Below, piece by piece: positions 1-13,000 of a stretch of DNA of 64,000 nt; position 1 is the first letter of the stretch; each line of letters begins with the position of its first letter. The translations under genes were made by a program, and so were the position numbers. The DNA is taken from assembly GCF_001577835.2 (NCBI RefSeq), contig NC_029516.1, positions 71,493,221-71,557,220 of the forward strand, in the 5' to 3' direction. The stretch comes from Coturnix japonica. Lineage: Eukaryota; Chordata; Aves; Galliformes; Phasianidae. Below the pieces are notes generated by a model. The model worked only from the letters and a program-made list of their open reading frames with translations, did no database searches and was not told where the DNA came from.

Positions 1-2
1 TG
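1..2 (+). CDS. RABL3: RABL3 exon, last two bases
   Basis: The window begins TG then GTAAGT. The two bases complete codon Asn89 and open Gly90 when joined to the next exon, matching the human reading NSVNG-II. This is the tail of an upstream exon cut by the window edge. Confidence 0.75.
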
Positions 3-3000
3 GTAAGTTTGCTTGGTATCAATCTCTTTTTTGTCACTTGTTTCTGTTGAGAGCTCTCTTGGTTCTGGAGCAGGACTCCTTTAAGGTTAGATGAGAACTG
101 TCCCATTTTCTTTTCTGATTCCAGCATATTTATAAAGGTTAAAAAAAGAAAAAAACACACAAAAAATGATACCATTCTTAGAATTTTGTGGATTCAATTT
201 TGAACTGGAAAGCTGTTTCAGGCAGACCTGTACAAATGAGTTATCTGTGTTCCCCTTCAGTCTCATGTAGCTAGCACTATGAGTAACCTTTCAGGTTGCA
301 GTCATGTCCTTTCCAGCTATACATGCAGACATTAAAGGCTGCTGTCGCCTCTCCAGACCTGATATATGTGGAGAAATACGATTCATATTTTCTTGTCTGT
401 CTAGTTCCAAAACCTACAGTACAGAAATAATTATGTGAATTTATATGACGTGAACTTGAATTTATGGTCTGAATTTTGATAGTTATATCCCACGATGACA
501 AACTTGAACTCTTCTCCCATAAAATTGCAATATTCTGATAACCATCTTGCCTTCTGCTCATTTAATTTGTTGAGTGATTTGTGGTAGTCGAATCTGCAAC
601 TTTCAAGATTGGTGGAAAGTTACATTTTACGCCATTTGAAAGGATGGCATCTGTTCCCTTGAGATACTGGCCTAAAGGTCTGCTGGTTCATCTGTATCAC
701 TAAGGTAGCAAATTGGAGATTGCATTTCAGTTATTACTTTTTTGGCATCCAAGGATAGTTCACTGAAAATAGATCTATACCTGATTAACATCTGCTTCTG
801 AATCTCTCTCAAACATTTTGATTCTCATTTCTTGTTCCTCATCATTTGAGAGCCTTCAATAATGTTTTAAGCTGTACTGTAAGCAGTTTTTGCTCTGTGA
901 TTATTTAACTAGTTATTTCTTTCCCCTTCCCAGGGGGATAACTGTATGCAGGTATCTCTTGCTTGTACTGTTAGCCAGACATCTCTAAATAAGATTTGAT
1001 TTGAGTTGTGCCCTCAAAGCAAGGGCCTCAAAATAAGCTTCTGTTGTACTTGAAAAAGAATGGAGTTCTTTTTGACATTTGCAGGCATGCCAGCCTGTGT
1101 AGGTCAGACTTGGAAATATCCTATAACAGCACATTAGGAAATGAAATTTCAAAGTTATGTATCTATGTTATAATCGATGAAGTTATTAAAATAGAGCTGT
1201 ATATCTTCACTGCCCAAATGATATAATTGGCCAGGTTGCTTGTGAAAACTGTTGGCTTTGGTAGTTAGGCTTGGCACTGTTGTGGTTTTCGGTTTGTTTG
1301 GTTTTTTTCATTAAATAAATTCCGTTGTTAGAGCTTGTCTCTCAGGTTGCTTCTCACCTGATGTAAGAAGATAAGATTAATGCATTCCTTCTGCCTGACT
1401 GCTTCACCTCACTGGGCTTGCAAAAAAACCTGACTTCAAAAGACAGTCGGTGTTTGGTTGCAGCAGCGTCATTGCTGGCTCTCAGGGAGACCTGGGTGCT
1501 TTGAAGCTTGATACAGTTTACTCTTGAGTCTACCTCAGCTCTGGTGTGTGGATTGTGATACTCTAGGACAGTGAACAGGCTGTGGCTTGCAGACATTTTG
1601 TGGGAGGAACTTCTCCTTGAGTGGTCATTGGTCCTACCTGCCCTTTTTCATTGTTGTTTTCTCTGCTGGCACAGAGACACATTGTTGTGTTCGCTGTAGG
1701 CTTTCAGTGAAGCAGAGAAGGGAACCAACCTATCAAGAACACTGCTAGGGAAGTGTGTCTGGAGGTGTAGCATGTTTCTCACAGATTATACAGCAGTGCC
1801 TATGAATCTGTTGACATGGGCCAAGTTATATCGTGTCATGCTTTTACTCCCTACACTAGAGATGGGCAGACAGTTCAGTTGTATTTTCCTGCAATTGCTA
1901 AGATAAGTGCTTTGAAATAAAGATATTGTTGTGACATGATGGGAAATCTCGTAGCACTGAGTCTATGTGCACCATAGTGTGAGGTGGTGGAGAATGTGCT
2001 TGTTCTTAGTGTGTACAGTCGGTGGCATCTTTAGGAATTGAGGTGAAAGATTAAATGACGAGTATTCTGTACCGATGGGCTGTGAAGTGCGTTTAAAACA
2101 AATCCTGGTAAGGATACGATGCCATTTGGTCCTTGAATTAATTACGATTTAAAGTCTGGAGGAAGTGGGAACGTTCCACAGGTTTCAGAAGGTGTGAATA
2201 AATAGATGAAATTTGCTAGCAGGAATTGGTAATGGAGTTAGGAACTGTGGTTATCAGAAGTGGGTGTCTGTTAATAGCACCGCTAGGAAGTTTGGCTGGC
2301 GATTTTCCTCTCTCTGATTTTACATGATGAAAGATGATAGTGATGAAAAATGCTGGAAGCTTAAATACATGAAATCATATTCATTCATATTTCTACCAGC
2401 CATTTAGTGGACCGTGAAAGTCTGTGAGTTTCTCTTGTGGATGCCTCCCCAAGTACTTGGCATCAGTTAGTGAAAATGCAGGAAAGCAATAGTGCTGGGT
2501 AAACCCTTCAAAACAGAGGAACAGCCTTTAGACTTCTCAGATGGTGTGACCAAAAAAGTGGTTATGTTTACTAATCAGGCAAAGCAGAGAAAGGATGACT
2601 TCTCTGCTGCAATACAGTTTTAGGCAGAGCAGAAGCACAGAATGCCTGCAAGGCCACTTGCAGATTAAATCCTGAGGTGGCTGTTCTTTTCCCTTTTTTT
2701 TAATAAGATTTTTTTTGTTGTTGTTCTTTCCCAATTTCTGATAAGCAACTTTAAAAAAAACCAACAACTGTTGCATCACAATATTTTCTGTTTATCTCAC
2801 TTACTGTAACTGATCTGGTTATACTTCCCTTTCCTGATTGTCAGATATCTGGGAACCTGTAGATGTCATTTTGTAAAGATAAGAAAAAGACATGCATCAT
2901 TAAATAGCATCTTGCTGCCTACTCTTTCACTTTAGGGATAATTTTAGTGCATGACTTAACCAACAAGAAATCATCCCAGAATTTATATCGCTGGTCTTTG

Positions 3001-6000
3001 GAAGCACTCAACAGAGATGTTGCTCCCACAGGAGTTCTCGTGACAAACGGGTGAGTAGAAAACATACACGTGCACAGTTAAGACATGATAATTCTAAGCT
3101 GTTGTGGGAGTCTTTGTTCATCCCTAAGTGTGAAAACCACACCAAGTTAGATGAGGCTGGACTTTTAAGAAAGAAATAAAAAATGAGGACGTACCAAAGG
3201 AAATCACTGTACTTTTCTTTTTGTGCTGCTAATCAGGCCATTCTCTCGGTAGATTCCCCAGCTGCATAGCAGAGACCTTGCTTTAAGGGAAAAGGTGTTT
3301 ACTGTGCCCTTCATTTGCCTGAGACTTCTGTGTGAGTGTGTTCATTCCCTGATACCTGAAGAGATGCAAAGCCCATGTACAGTAAGTGTCATGGAATGGC
3401 ATGACTCTGTTTGGAAGGGCTTCCCCTGAATGCACCAAGACCAAGTACATTTGCTTTTTGGTGGATGGGAGTTATTTCAGGAGTGTATCTGAAAAAAGAG
3501 CTTAAAGAACTCCATGTAAAGAACATGTTAATAATTAGCTTTCCAACATCTTGTCAAGTGTGTCCTCTTGTCTCTCTGTGTGTCATACACATAATCAAGG
3601 AGATTTTCAAGTCATTGATAAACCACACGCATGAGCGGAGAAGCAATAAAAAGGGCATTTATTTGTGGGTAGATTTCATTGTTTATCTGCCTGTGCTGCT
3701 ACACAGGTGCTTCTATAGGAACATGGAAGAAGGGAAGGAGGGTTTTCATTTAAGCAAACTCAGAATTTCTCTAAAGCTTCACTTCAGGGACAGATGTTCA
3801 GCCCCTACCAATTACTTGATCAGGTTGTTGCTATTATTCATAAAATTACTTCACTTTAGTTCATCTTAAGTAAAACTGACAGGTATCCTAAGGGGAATGC
3901 TTGGTGTATGGATTTGTAATGATGTTTTATTACTATATCATTTATTTTATAAAGACTATCTTTGATCGTAATTCATATCTGAATCAAAGCTTACTGGAAT
4001 TCAGGGTGTACTAACTACCTTTACTTGAATGTAGAAACTAGTAACTTGACACCTCAGCAGTGTTATTGCGACCCTTTTGATCTAATGTGGGAAGGGATAA
4101 CGTTTCACAGTTGTGATTTATTTCATTGTCCTGCCTTAAAAATGTTGGAACTTTGGATGTGCAGAGATGCTGGCTCCCTGCTTAGTCTCTGATGGCTGCG
4201 TATGCCTGGTATACTACTGAAAGAAACTCCTATTTCTTGCTTGTGTAAATTACCTAGCATTTCTTCTGACCTGCAGGTCATCTATACAGAGAAGAAATCC
4301 AATCATGTGGTTTCTTTTTTCTTTCTGTTTCTGCGTAGGGTCTTAGATGCCAAAACCTTAATTTACACATACAGCATGTTCTCACTTAGATAAATAATGT
4401 TTGTAAATTACTCTTATTTGAAAGGAACGGGGAGTCTTATGGTGCCCCTATGCTCACTTAGATGACCATCCCTCCATTCAGGATTATATTTGTTTCCTTC
4501 AGTGACTATGACCGTGAACAGTTTGCTGATAACCAGATTCCGCTGCTGGTAATAGGAACTAAGCTGGATCAGATCCCAGAAACAAAGCGTAATGAAGTTT
4601 TGACCAGAACAGCTTTCTTGGCTGAGGATTTCAATGCTGAAGAGATAAATTTGGTTAGTATCCTTGTCACCAGTGTTTTTCTTTTATATGGCAGTGATTC
4701 TGACTTTCTGTTAAGTAAAACCTGTTACAAAAATTGCAATTCTAGACATTTTCTCAGTAGCATTGGAGTCATGCACATTTTGATTAGCTGACACCTCTAT
4801 GTGATTGAATGATGGTCTTCGTTTCACTGTAGAAAGATAGAAGGGTTAGATAAAGGTGTTTCTCTTCCCTCTTCTTAGTTTTGACACAAAATATCTTTGA
4901 ATGAAACATCAAGACCATGTTATTTGTTTCTGGATATGGATACATATGTGTAGTGGGTTAACCCCAGGAGGAAGTACCACACAACTGCTTGCTCACTCTC
5001 ACCCTGTAGGTTGGGGAAGAGAAATCAGAAGGATAAAAGTGAGAAAACTCATGGTTTGAAGTAATGACAGTTTAACATGAAAGTGGAAACTGTGCAAGCA
5101 AAGCAAGAAAGGAATTCATTTGCTTCTTCCCCTCAGCAGGCAGATACTTAGCTACTTCCTGCAAAGCAGGGCTTTATCATGCCTATGTAGCAGTTACTTG
5201 GGTGGATAAACATCATCGGTCCTAGTGTCCCCACTTTCCTTCTCCTTTCCCATAGTTTTTATGGAAGAGCATGATGTCTTGTGGTATGGGATATTCCTTT
5301 GGACATTTGGAGTCAGCTTCCCTGGCTGTGTCTCCTCCCGGCTTCTTTCTCACTCCAATTTGCTTGCTGGTGCAGCAGCAAGAAGCAGAAAAGGCCTTAA
5401 TGCTGTGTAAAAACTGTTCAGCAGTAGCTAAAACATTCATGTGTTGTCAATGCTGTTTTCAAACCCAAACCATAGCATCATGCAAACAACTATGAAAAAA
5501 ATAAACTCTATTCCAGCTAAAACATTACAGTGTTTAACATTGTCAGTGTGCTCTGTAATTGTTTCTGCACATGAACAGTCTCGTGTAGGCAATACACATT
5601 ATTAGCTTACTTTATAGCTGGTGACAGAAGGTAGATACGGGGAGCATAGGGGAGGTCAGAATTCTCTAGTTACTCTGCAGTGTAGAATTGGCTTTGCAAC
5701 TAGTGTGGGGAGCCTACCCTTCAGGCTACCATCATTACTGCTTGTCTTGAGCAATTGATTTTGCCTTCAAATCTCTCATTCCCGAAACAGAAAAAGGAAA
5801 CTTTTTTGTTTAGCTAAACTTAAAACACCACAGTTTGTTTGTTTGTTTGTTTGTTTGTTTTATTCTCAATCCATTTTTCTCTCAAATGACTTTAGAGATG
5901 AAATAATATCAGGTAGACTGCTCTCCTTCATTGACTGTATGCACATGTGTGAGGAAAAATGTTATGGTAATTTCCACGTGTATGTCTTCATTGCATTGAT

Positions 6001-9000
6001 TCTCTTGTGCTTGGTTTGTTGACTTCCATGTGTTCTAGGATTGCACTAATCCTCGTTACTTGGCTGCAGGCTCATCCAATGCTGTCAAACTAAGCAGATT
6101 TTTTGATAAGGTAAGTCAAGTCAACTAAATTAGGTTTTACTTCTCTACATATTGAACACTGTGATTTGAGCATGGAAAACAGTTATCTATTCCTTTCACT
6201 TTGTGCTTTTTGAGTGTGAATCAATTCAAGCCAAGTGTGGGCAGGCCAAAGGCTAGACTTCTCCTGGAGATCTCTGATCAACTTGCAGATTTCATTTGTG
6301 ATCTGTACAGAGTAATGAAGAATGACTCACAACTGTGCAAAAACACTGCATATACTATTGAAGTCATTTGGCAGACCAGAGGGTTTTCAGTGAGCTATGA
6401 TAACGTGAAAATGATTAGCTCTATTGATCCTAGTTAAATCAAACTTCAGCTATGAAGAAACTTAGCACCTTACTTTTCTTTTCTCAGCAAGAGAGCATCA
6501 AGACCTACTGTGAAAATGACAGGATTGCTCTGGCTTAAGGCACTTTGCATCCCCTGGACAAAGAGATCATAGTGAAACAGATGATAACCCATAACAGATC
6601 GTTCTTCAGAAATGAAAATTGGCCTGAATTTTCTTGGGAGGAGGGTGCACGTTATGCAAAATGATACAAATTACTTTTTGATTCTTAGACCAGTGGTGGT
6701 GGCTGCATAGGTGCCCTTCAGCATGGGAAGTTTGTGTATCATTCTTAGAGAGCAAGTAAGGCTACCTTGTGTCAAACCTCACCTAAAGCCCAGTGGCCAT
6801 CTGCAGAATGGGCTTTAGTGGCAAAACTGCTGCCCCTGAAGAGAGGGATGGGAATAATATTCACTCTGATGCGGTAAGAAGACACCAAGCTGTTTTCATT
6901 TGATATATAGAAGCTGAGGATGACGGCTTTACCAGGAATTACTGAAGGTGGGAACTCCTTCAGTGTATAACAAAGCATTGTAATTAAAGCAGTAGGCCTG
7001 GAGCATGGGGCTTGGGTTCAGATCTCTCCCCAGTTAGCCACGAGTTTCAGTGCTCATGTATGAAGCATTGGTTGAAGTCTGAGGTTATGCATGTGTTGCA
7101 CCTGCTAAGATTATTCTCTCACTGCTTTTCCAGGTCATAGAGAAGAGATACTTCTTAAGAGATGGCAATCAGGTCTGTAATTTTTTCTTACCTTTTTTGT
7201 ATCTCCCAGTGTTGTGAACAGATGATAGAGACCTTTTTTAAAACATGGGCTTCACGTGGCTTGAATGCTAATTTATGCTGGTAGTTGAGGTGTTTTTTTT
7301 TAATCTGTGGGAGCACAACTGCTTTGAATAGGCAGAAAAATGTCTGACTTCTGTCACCTGAAATGTTTGTAATGTGATCAGCAGTAAACTAAGTATGCTA
7401 ACATAGTTGAGATAAATTGGGCTAACAGGATCTCTTTCAAATCTCTCGGCTTCAGGCTGCCAGCTTGCAAGTTTAAGCCAGAGATTCTGTCTTGAAGGTC
7501 AATGAAAAGGCTTTTTTGCACAGATGAAACTAGCATTATTTATTTTATACAGATAGTTTTCATAGAACCAGTGGAACTGCAGAAAAAAAAAAACTGCAGT
7601 ATGATACTGCACTGTAATTAATTCCTGAATAGTTACATTAACTGTTTCCAGTACAGTTGGCAAAGAAGAATTAAAATGACTGTCTTGACAGGCAAGTTGC
7701 TTCAACCTTTTATTGCCCTATTTTCTCATGTGTTGTCTAATATGCAGGGAACAGTGAAGTTCTACTCATCGTATCTGTGAGGTGCTTGCAAATTATGGTG
7801 AATAGCACCGCAGAAATAGTGTGAAATGTATCACCAAGTGTAGCAGATCTGAAAGCCCCTTAGGGAGAGTGGGAAAAAGTGAATCTGGAATTATAAAATG
7901 CTGACCTTGTGTGAGCATGTTCTTATGCCTTATATAAACAAATTTGGTTTTTTTCCTGCTTCAGTTCTGCAAGATTCCTTTTTTTTTTCTCCCCTCTCCA
8001 CTCCTCCTCACATCTAGAGAAACTGCCTTTCATGGAAACAATAGCTTAATGCAGAAATCTGATTGTGTGCTGTTTGTTACATGGTGTAAGGTTTTTATTT
8101 TCTTATTTGATCGTATCTAGTAGCTAGCCTGAGATTAACTTTACATTCCTTATGGTCTCATGCCAAAGTTTACATCCTGCTGATTACTACTGTCATTTGC
8201 CTCATTGACAACAGCTCAGAAGCTTAAAACAAATCTTAAGCTGTGGTCAGCTATATTTAAAGACAAAATCCAAATTGGAATGGGTGACTTCAATATAAGC
8301 TCGTAATGTTACTATTTGAAATGAGCTATTTCATGTGTCTCATGAATGCCTTTCTGACTTTTCTACAGTGGGTTTCTTCAATCCCTTACAGCTGTTTTTT
8401 CTCTTTTGTTATAGGATGGAAAGAATAATAAGTTTCAAATTGCTTGTAGCTGGGCTTTGATCAGATCATATAGACAAATGTTACTCTTAATTAATTGGAT
8501 TTGATATAGTTTTTACTTTGATATAAGTTCTTAGCTATGGTGTCTTCCTACTTTTGAGTTATAATGACAGCATTTTTCATTTCTGAATTCCCAAAGTAGT
8601 TTGGATTAGGTGAGCTTCTGTGTAAAGCTACCTGGCTTTTCTCGGGGATTATTGCTTTTCAGGCCTGAATGATATCATTCTTGAATGAATACCTTAGTCC
8701 TAGGCCTGACTAAGTTTAACTTGTGATTCCGTAGTGGACTTTTATTTTGGGTAAGCTCTTTGCTGTCTTAGTTTACCAATGAATTACGTAGCCCATCAGT
8801 CTATTTCATACTGTGAATTACATTCTCTCCCCATATCAACCATAAATGCCTTTATTGTCCTAGCATGATCTGTAATGCTTGGCTGACACCTTCCGTTTTA
8901 ATATTGTGTATATCCTCTGAGAATCACCTTCCAACTTGGTGTCATCTGCAAACTTACTGAGGGTACACTAAACCCCCTCATCTAGGTCATCAGTGAAGAT

Positions 9001-9737
9001 ATTAAACAATCTGGGCCCCAGTACTGACCCCTGGGGGACACCACTTGTAACAGGTTGTCAGCTGGACTGAACTCCATTAACCACTACCTTTGATGGTACT
9101 GAGTAGATTTTTTTGTAAGTACTCACTGTTCCAGTGTAACCACTATATTCAGGTAGTCTGCAAAAATAAGAGTGCTAATCCTTTGTGTTACTGCAGCCTT
9201 TTCTATTCTGATGGCTCTCTCAAAGCTTTCACCAATTGATAACACTGTACTTTCAAGTGTACAATGAGTAAAATGCTGCTGTCTCAGGTTAGAGGCATTA
9301 ACTCTCAACAGTTGTTTAATAGAATGTGATGATAATATATTATATTTTTAAGGATGAATGGAGAAATTATGTGTTTGAATCTGGAGGAAAATATGGACTT
9401 TGAAATCTCTAATTAAGTGGTTTAGGATTCATTGTACACCTTGCCAAAAAAAGCCAGAAGGCTCCTGAAGGAGCTTTACAGGACAAAAGATCCATACTTT
9501 AGTTTGACATCTTGTTTAATGCTCCTCTAATACTAGTCTGAAGTGTTTTAGTCCTGATTCTGGGAACAGTGTGGAAGAGGATGGCACTGTTGCAGTGAGT
9601 GCGTTAAGAGGCATGTGAATGTGAGTGAGAGGGAACTCCTAATGCCCACAAGTTATCTTTTCTGTCTCTAGATTCCTGGCTTCTCAGAAAGAAAGAGATT
9701 TGGAGGAGGATCACTGAAGAGCCTTCATTATGACTGA
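1..9737 (+). CDS. RABL3: RABL3, Rab-like small GTPase 3 (3' part, 5' end outside window)
   Basis: Six exon pieces (1-2, 2936-3050, 4503-4653, 6039-6110, 7134-7172, 9672-9737) join in phase and give residues 90-236, matching human RABL3 almost residue for residue and ending at the same length of 236. The window opens on TG followed by a donor (GTAAGT), which supplies the first base of Gly90. The visible part holds the G4-type nucleotide motif GTKLDQ and the G5-like AGSSNAVK segment. The P-loop and switch regions lie upstream of the window. The C-terminus ends LKSLHYD with no prenylation cysteine, as is normal for this family. From the literature, RABL3 is a cytosolic homodimerising GTPase needed for lymphocyte development and connected to RAP1GDS1-dependent prenylation of small GTPases. 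All introns start GT and end AG. The next gene downstream, HGD, is on the same strand about 11 kb away. Confidence 0.96.
3..2935 (+). other. RABL3: RABL3 intron
   Basis: The stretch starts GTAAGT and ends TTTAG. I see no second gene, no recognisable mobile element and only short A or T runs. Open frames on both strands here have no splice or codon support. Confidence 0.8.
2936..3050 (+). CDS. RABL3: RABL3 exon, residues 90-128
   Basis: The acceptor TTTCACTTTAG and donor GTGAGT bound 115 bases that read [16 protein letters not shown] and on to GVLVTN. This is the beta-strand and helix that precede the G4 motif. The exon enters with two bases and leaves with two bases (GG), which complete the Gly before DYDREQ in the next exon. 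Confidence 0.96.
4503..4653 (+). CDS. RABL3: RABL3 exon, G4 motif (GTKLDQ)
   Basis: The acceptor TTTCCTTCAG precedes T-GAC-TAT. Fifty codons run from [11 protein letters not shown] through [13 protein letters not shown] to EEINL. TKLD is the guanine-specificity motif, corresponding to NKxD in canonical Rabs. The donor is GTTAGT. Confidence 0.96.
4949..5529 (+). mobile_element. Solo LTR of a bird endogenous retrovirus (ERVL-like), in a RABL3 intron
   Basis: The element begins TGTAGTGGGTTAACCCC and ends near ATTACA. It has the internal blocks typical of a common bird LTR I recognise from memory: the GTGAGAAAACTCATGG stretch, the AGTTACTTGGG stretch and a promoter-like region with GGTATGGGATATTCC. 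No internal retroviral genes lie beside it, so it is a solo LTR. I could not make out a clear target-site duplication. It appears moderately diverged, so it is probably an old insertion, older than the species. Assignment to the ERVL class is from memory. Confidence 0.75.
5833..5860 (+). repeat. (GTTT)n microsatellite
   Basis: About seven near-perfect GTTT units in the RABL3 intron between 4654 and 6038. Confidence 0.9.
6039..6110 (+). CDS. RABL3: RABL3 exon, G5-like loop
   Basis: The acceptor GTGTTCTAG and donor GTAAGT bound 24 complete codons, [20 protein letters not shown] then FFDK. The loop AGSSNAVK takes the place of the SAK motif of ordinary Rabs. Confidence 0.96.
7134..7172 (+). CDS. 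RABL3: RABL3 39-base exon
   Basis: Thirteen complete codons, [13 protein letters not shown], match human [13 protein letters not shown]. The acceptor CTTTTCCAG is good. The donor GTCTGT is weak, with C at the third intron base. Skipping this exon would keep the reading frame. Confidence 0.93.
8925..9110 (-). mobile_element. CR1 LINE fragment (ORF2 reverse-transcriptase region)
   Basis: Read on the minus strand this carries the well-known CR1 stretch GGTGTCCCCCAGGGGTCAGT, part of the reverse-transcriptase coding region. It is internal, lacks the 3' tail, is old and diverged, and sits in the last RABL3 intron. Confidence 0.8.
9672..9737 (+). CDS. RABL3: RABL3 last coding exon with stop
   Basis: After the acceptor TGTCTCTAG, 21 codons read [20 protein letters not shown] then D and TGA. 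This matches the human C-terminus. Confidence 0.95.
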   Translation: MPGFSERKRFGGGSLKSLHYD

Positions 9738-10003
9738 ATGCTGAAAGAGATGTGGAAGATAACTTCTCTGAGTTTCTGACAACATTCTCATTCCCACTGG
9801 GTGCTTGAAGACAGTCATTCTTATGTCAAGCAGAACAAAATGAAATCATGCATTGGCCAGGTAGACTGCTGAAGCTACTTTTGCCAGAAAAGACATTAGG
9901 AAGAATTTCCAAAAACCTAACTTGAAACCTAAAGACCTTCTTAAGATTGCCTGAAGATATGGGAACATTTGGGGAAAGTGCAATAAATTCTGTGCCTCCC
10001 ACA
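9738..10003 (+). other. RABL3: RABL3 3' UTR with candidate poly(A) signal
   Basis: The first canonical AATAAA after the stop is at 9982-9987, followed by a G/T-containing stretch (around 10006-10020). A 3' UTR of about 250-270 bases is inferred. Transcript ends were not tested, and longer forms are possible. Confidence 0.45.
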
Positions 10004-13000
10004 ATGCGGTGGTAAAATGTCATGCATAGCACGTATATTTGATATCTTTTTCTCCATTTAGGAGACTTATGGATAGTCTTTGCAATGAATTACATTCATC
10101 TGACCTTTAACAGAAAGATGATACTGAATGGGCTTCTCATTTACAGTAAAATGAACAAAACAAGTGAGCAAAATGTAAGAACAAATAAGGGGTGGTCTGG
10201 AAGATAACAGAATGCTGTCATTAAATGTGTGGTGTTGTTTCACCTGAAACATAATATTCAGCCATAATGAAAAGGGATGAAAGTGATAGGTGAAAGATAA
10301 AAAAGGATTTGAAGCCTAAAAAAAAATCACAAGTGGAAAACAGATTCTGCTGCTTAAATTAAAATTGTTTACTTTAGAGACGATTAAGTAAATCAGATAC
10401 TTCCATTTATTTTCTCATAATTGAGTGTTCTTGTTCTGTGTGTTAAAGAGCAATGTCTTGAAAGCTGATGGAAAAAGTAAGGTTTTATACAGTGTTTATA
10501 TGGAACAAATGTGGCATGGTCTTGCTAAGTCTGAGAGCTTAGTGGATTCGGAGAATGTGAAATATAAGAACATCAAGCTTTAAAATGGATAGAAGTGCAA
10601 AAGAGATACAAAGCCCTGAAAAAGTAGACATGAAGTATGTCTATTAAGAAAGTTCTGTGATGTTTCCTTTTCGTATTTAGTTTTAAGAATGTGGAAATTG
10701 TATTGGCCTCATCTGCTCTGGAAGTTGTTGGCTTTGTAAGTAGCCCAAGCTTTGTAGAGTTTCTTATCTCCCCAGAATTACGTAGAGTAGTGAGAACCTG
10801 ATTCATGGCAGTTTATTGTTTCTTTTTGTTTTTCTCTCCGTTCTGATAGTCACTGCTAATGGTTAAGCCTCTGGCAAGGGCTAACTAAGAGCTGGAATTA
10901 GATACAGATACAGATTAATAATAAATTGAGGTAGAAGAAAGTAAAATGCTGGTGTGAAATTGACAGTGAGCTGAGTTCTGCAGTCTCCAGATTACATCTG
11001 CCTGCAGCTCTTCTGTAGCAGCTGCCTGGAAAGAAATGGAAAGCTGCCTATTGCTACTAATCAGGTACGAAAATGACAGCTAGGTATACCCGTCAAGCTT
11101 ATTAAAAATATGAACACTTTTCTTTTCCTTAGGCCATTTTCAGAAATTAGAAATTTGCAAACGTGAGTGCATTAAGTTTTCAGGAGCGTGTATAAAATAG
11201 GTTATTAGTTTATGCTTAATTTTAGGAGCAGGAAAAGTAAGGTACTGAAATATGCATAGCTGATAATCCGTGAGCTATGCAGATCAGGATAACGCCAATG
11301 TCTGATTCTGCTCCCTTGATAATGAAAGCTAGAATTGTTTTCACAAGGTCAGATCCTGTCTCACAGTAATCAGAACTGGAGTCCCTCCTGTTACCAAGGA
11401 GCTGCAGAGTAGGACAAGAAAGCTGGGAAGGAGTATTTTTTCCTTCACCCTCTGGCTTCTTCAAGAGAATTGGAAGTGCAGCAGAGGAAGGAAGGACATT
11501 TAATTGAAAATGCTGCCTGGAACAACAGTTTCACAGGTCTTTGATTTGTAAGGAACAGCTTTCCAAAGTAGCCCTCTTCAATTAATCAATAAAAGAGCAT
11601 TGTCTAGCATGTTATAGCGAAGTCCTAGCTCCAGCTTACCTGTGTTTGAACACTTCGTTCCTGAGGCTCCCACAAGAAGAGACAAAGTCATAGTGTGAGC
11701 AATCAGTTCACACTCCAGAAACAGGAAAAAGTGCATAGGGCCTGTCCCTCAAGTGGGACTGAAGGCTGTGACAGTCAGATGTTGGAGCACATTAGAAATA
11801 GATGCTGTTAGGACAGAAGAAGAGAAGATGAAGAGAACAGTACTGACAAGAGCAGAGCATGTGTGCAAGCAGTAGAAGGTTAGCAGATTGAGAGAGAAAT
11901 TTGCTTGAGGGCAGGGCTCCTGCTGTAGGCCCAGCTATGTTTCTCTGGGCTCCTTCATCTACCTGTGAGCCGTATAACTCAGGATGGCCTGAAAATGTCT
12001 GAAGGCTAGTTTTAAATTGTCATCAGAAAAAGCTGTGTTCATTTTTCTCCCAAATATTTGTTGCCCATGCCAGGTTATTTCCATTCGCTATCAAATTGAC
12101 TTGCTGCATGGTCTGACAAGTGACTTCATGGACAATCTCACTGTCTCATCTACTAAGCGGAGGCATGGCTTTGACTTGTCTGTTTATCAAATTGTAATGT
12201 TTTCAATACACTGGCAATTAAAGAGTTTACTTTTTTAAATATATGATTCTGTATGTTTAATGTGAAGAAAATAAGAACAAAAGTTTTTCCAAGCTCTTTG
12301 TGTTGTCAAAATATTCCATTAGCACCACCCGTAACTCTGTTCTGCCACAAACACTGTCGTAACTTTGATATGGTCCATTTTAATGCAAAGAAATCCTTTA
12401 GACAGCTGTCATTTGATTATAATTCTAAAAGGCAAAGGCTACATTTCTGTAGTGTTCTCTGTCAGCAGCCCTGAAAAGTGATTGCAGACCCATCTGACCA
12501 TTATTGCAGCATTTTAGTATTTGTGGTCCCAGATTAGAACAGATTGATTTATAAAATACTTATGTATGTGGTGTTTTTTTTTTCCCCAAGTATTTTTACC
12601 CACTTTTCTTGTAGCCTTTCATCAGGACTGGGCTAAAATTGTTAGCATATTCTAGCTATGTTTCAGTATAATCCTGAAATATCGTAGTTTTCCCATGCTT
12701 GGGGTTAGGATAATTGCAGCATCCCTCTTTTGTGGTTTCTGCATTTACACGGCCAGCATACGCTTTAGCTCTGTTTAAATAACTCCATCCTATTTTGGCT
12801 TGTAGCAGTACCTTCTCTTTTGCTAAACGTAATGCAGCGGCAGAATGGGTAGTGAATGATGAATTAAACAAACCACAGGAATTGGCATAAACTCAAGCAG
12901 GCACCATTAGCCTGCTCAATATGTGCAGTGTGTATCCAGATGTCGGATGGCCATCCCAGCTCTTTTTTTTTTCCCCATTGATTTTACCCTTACTCAATGT

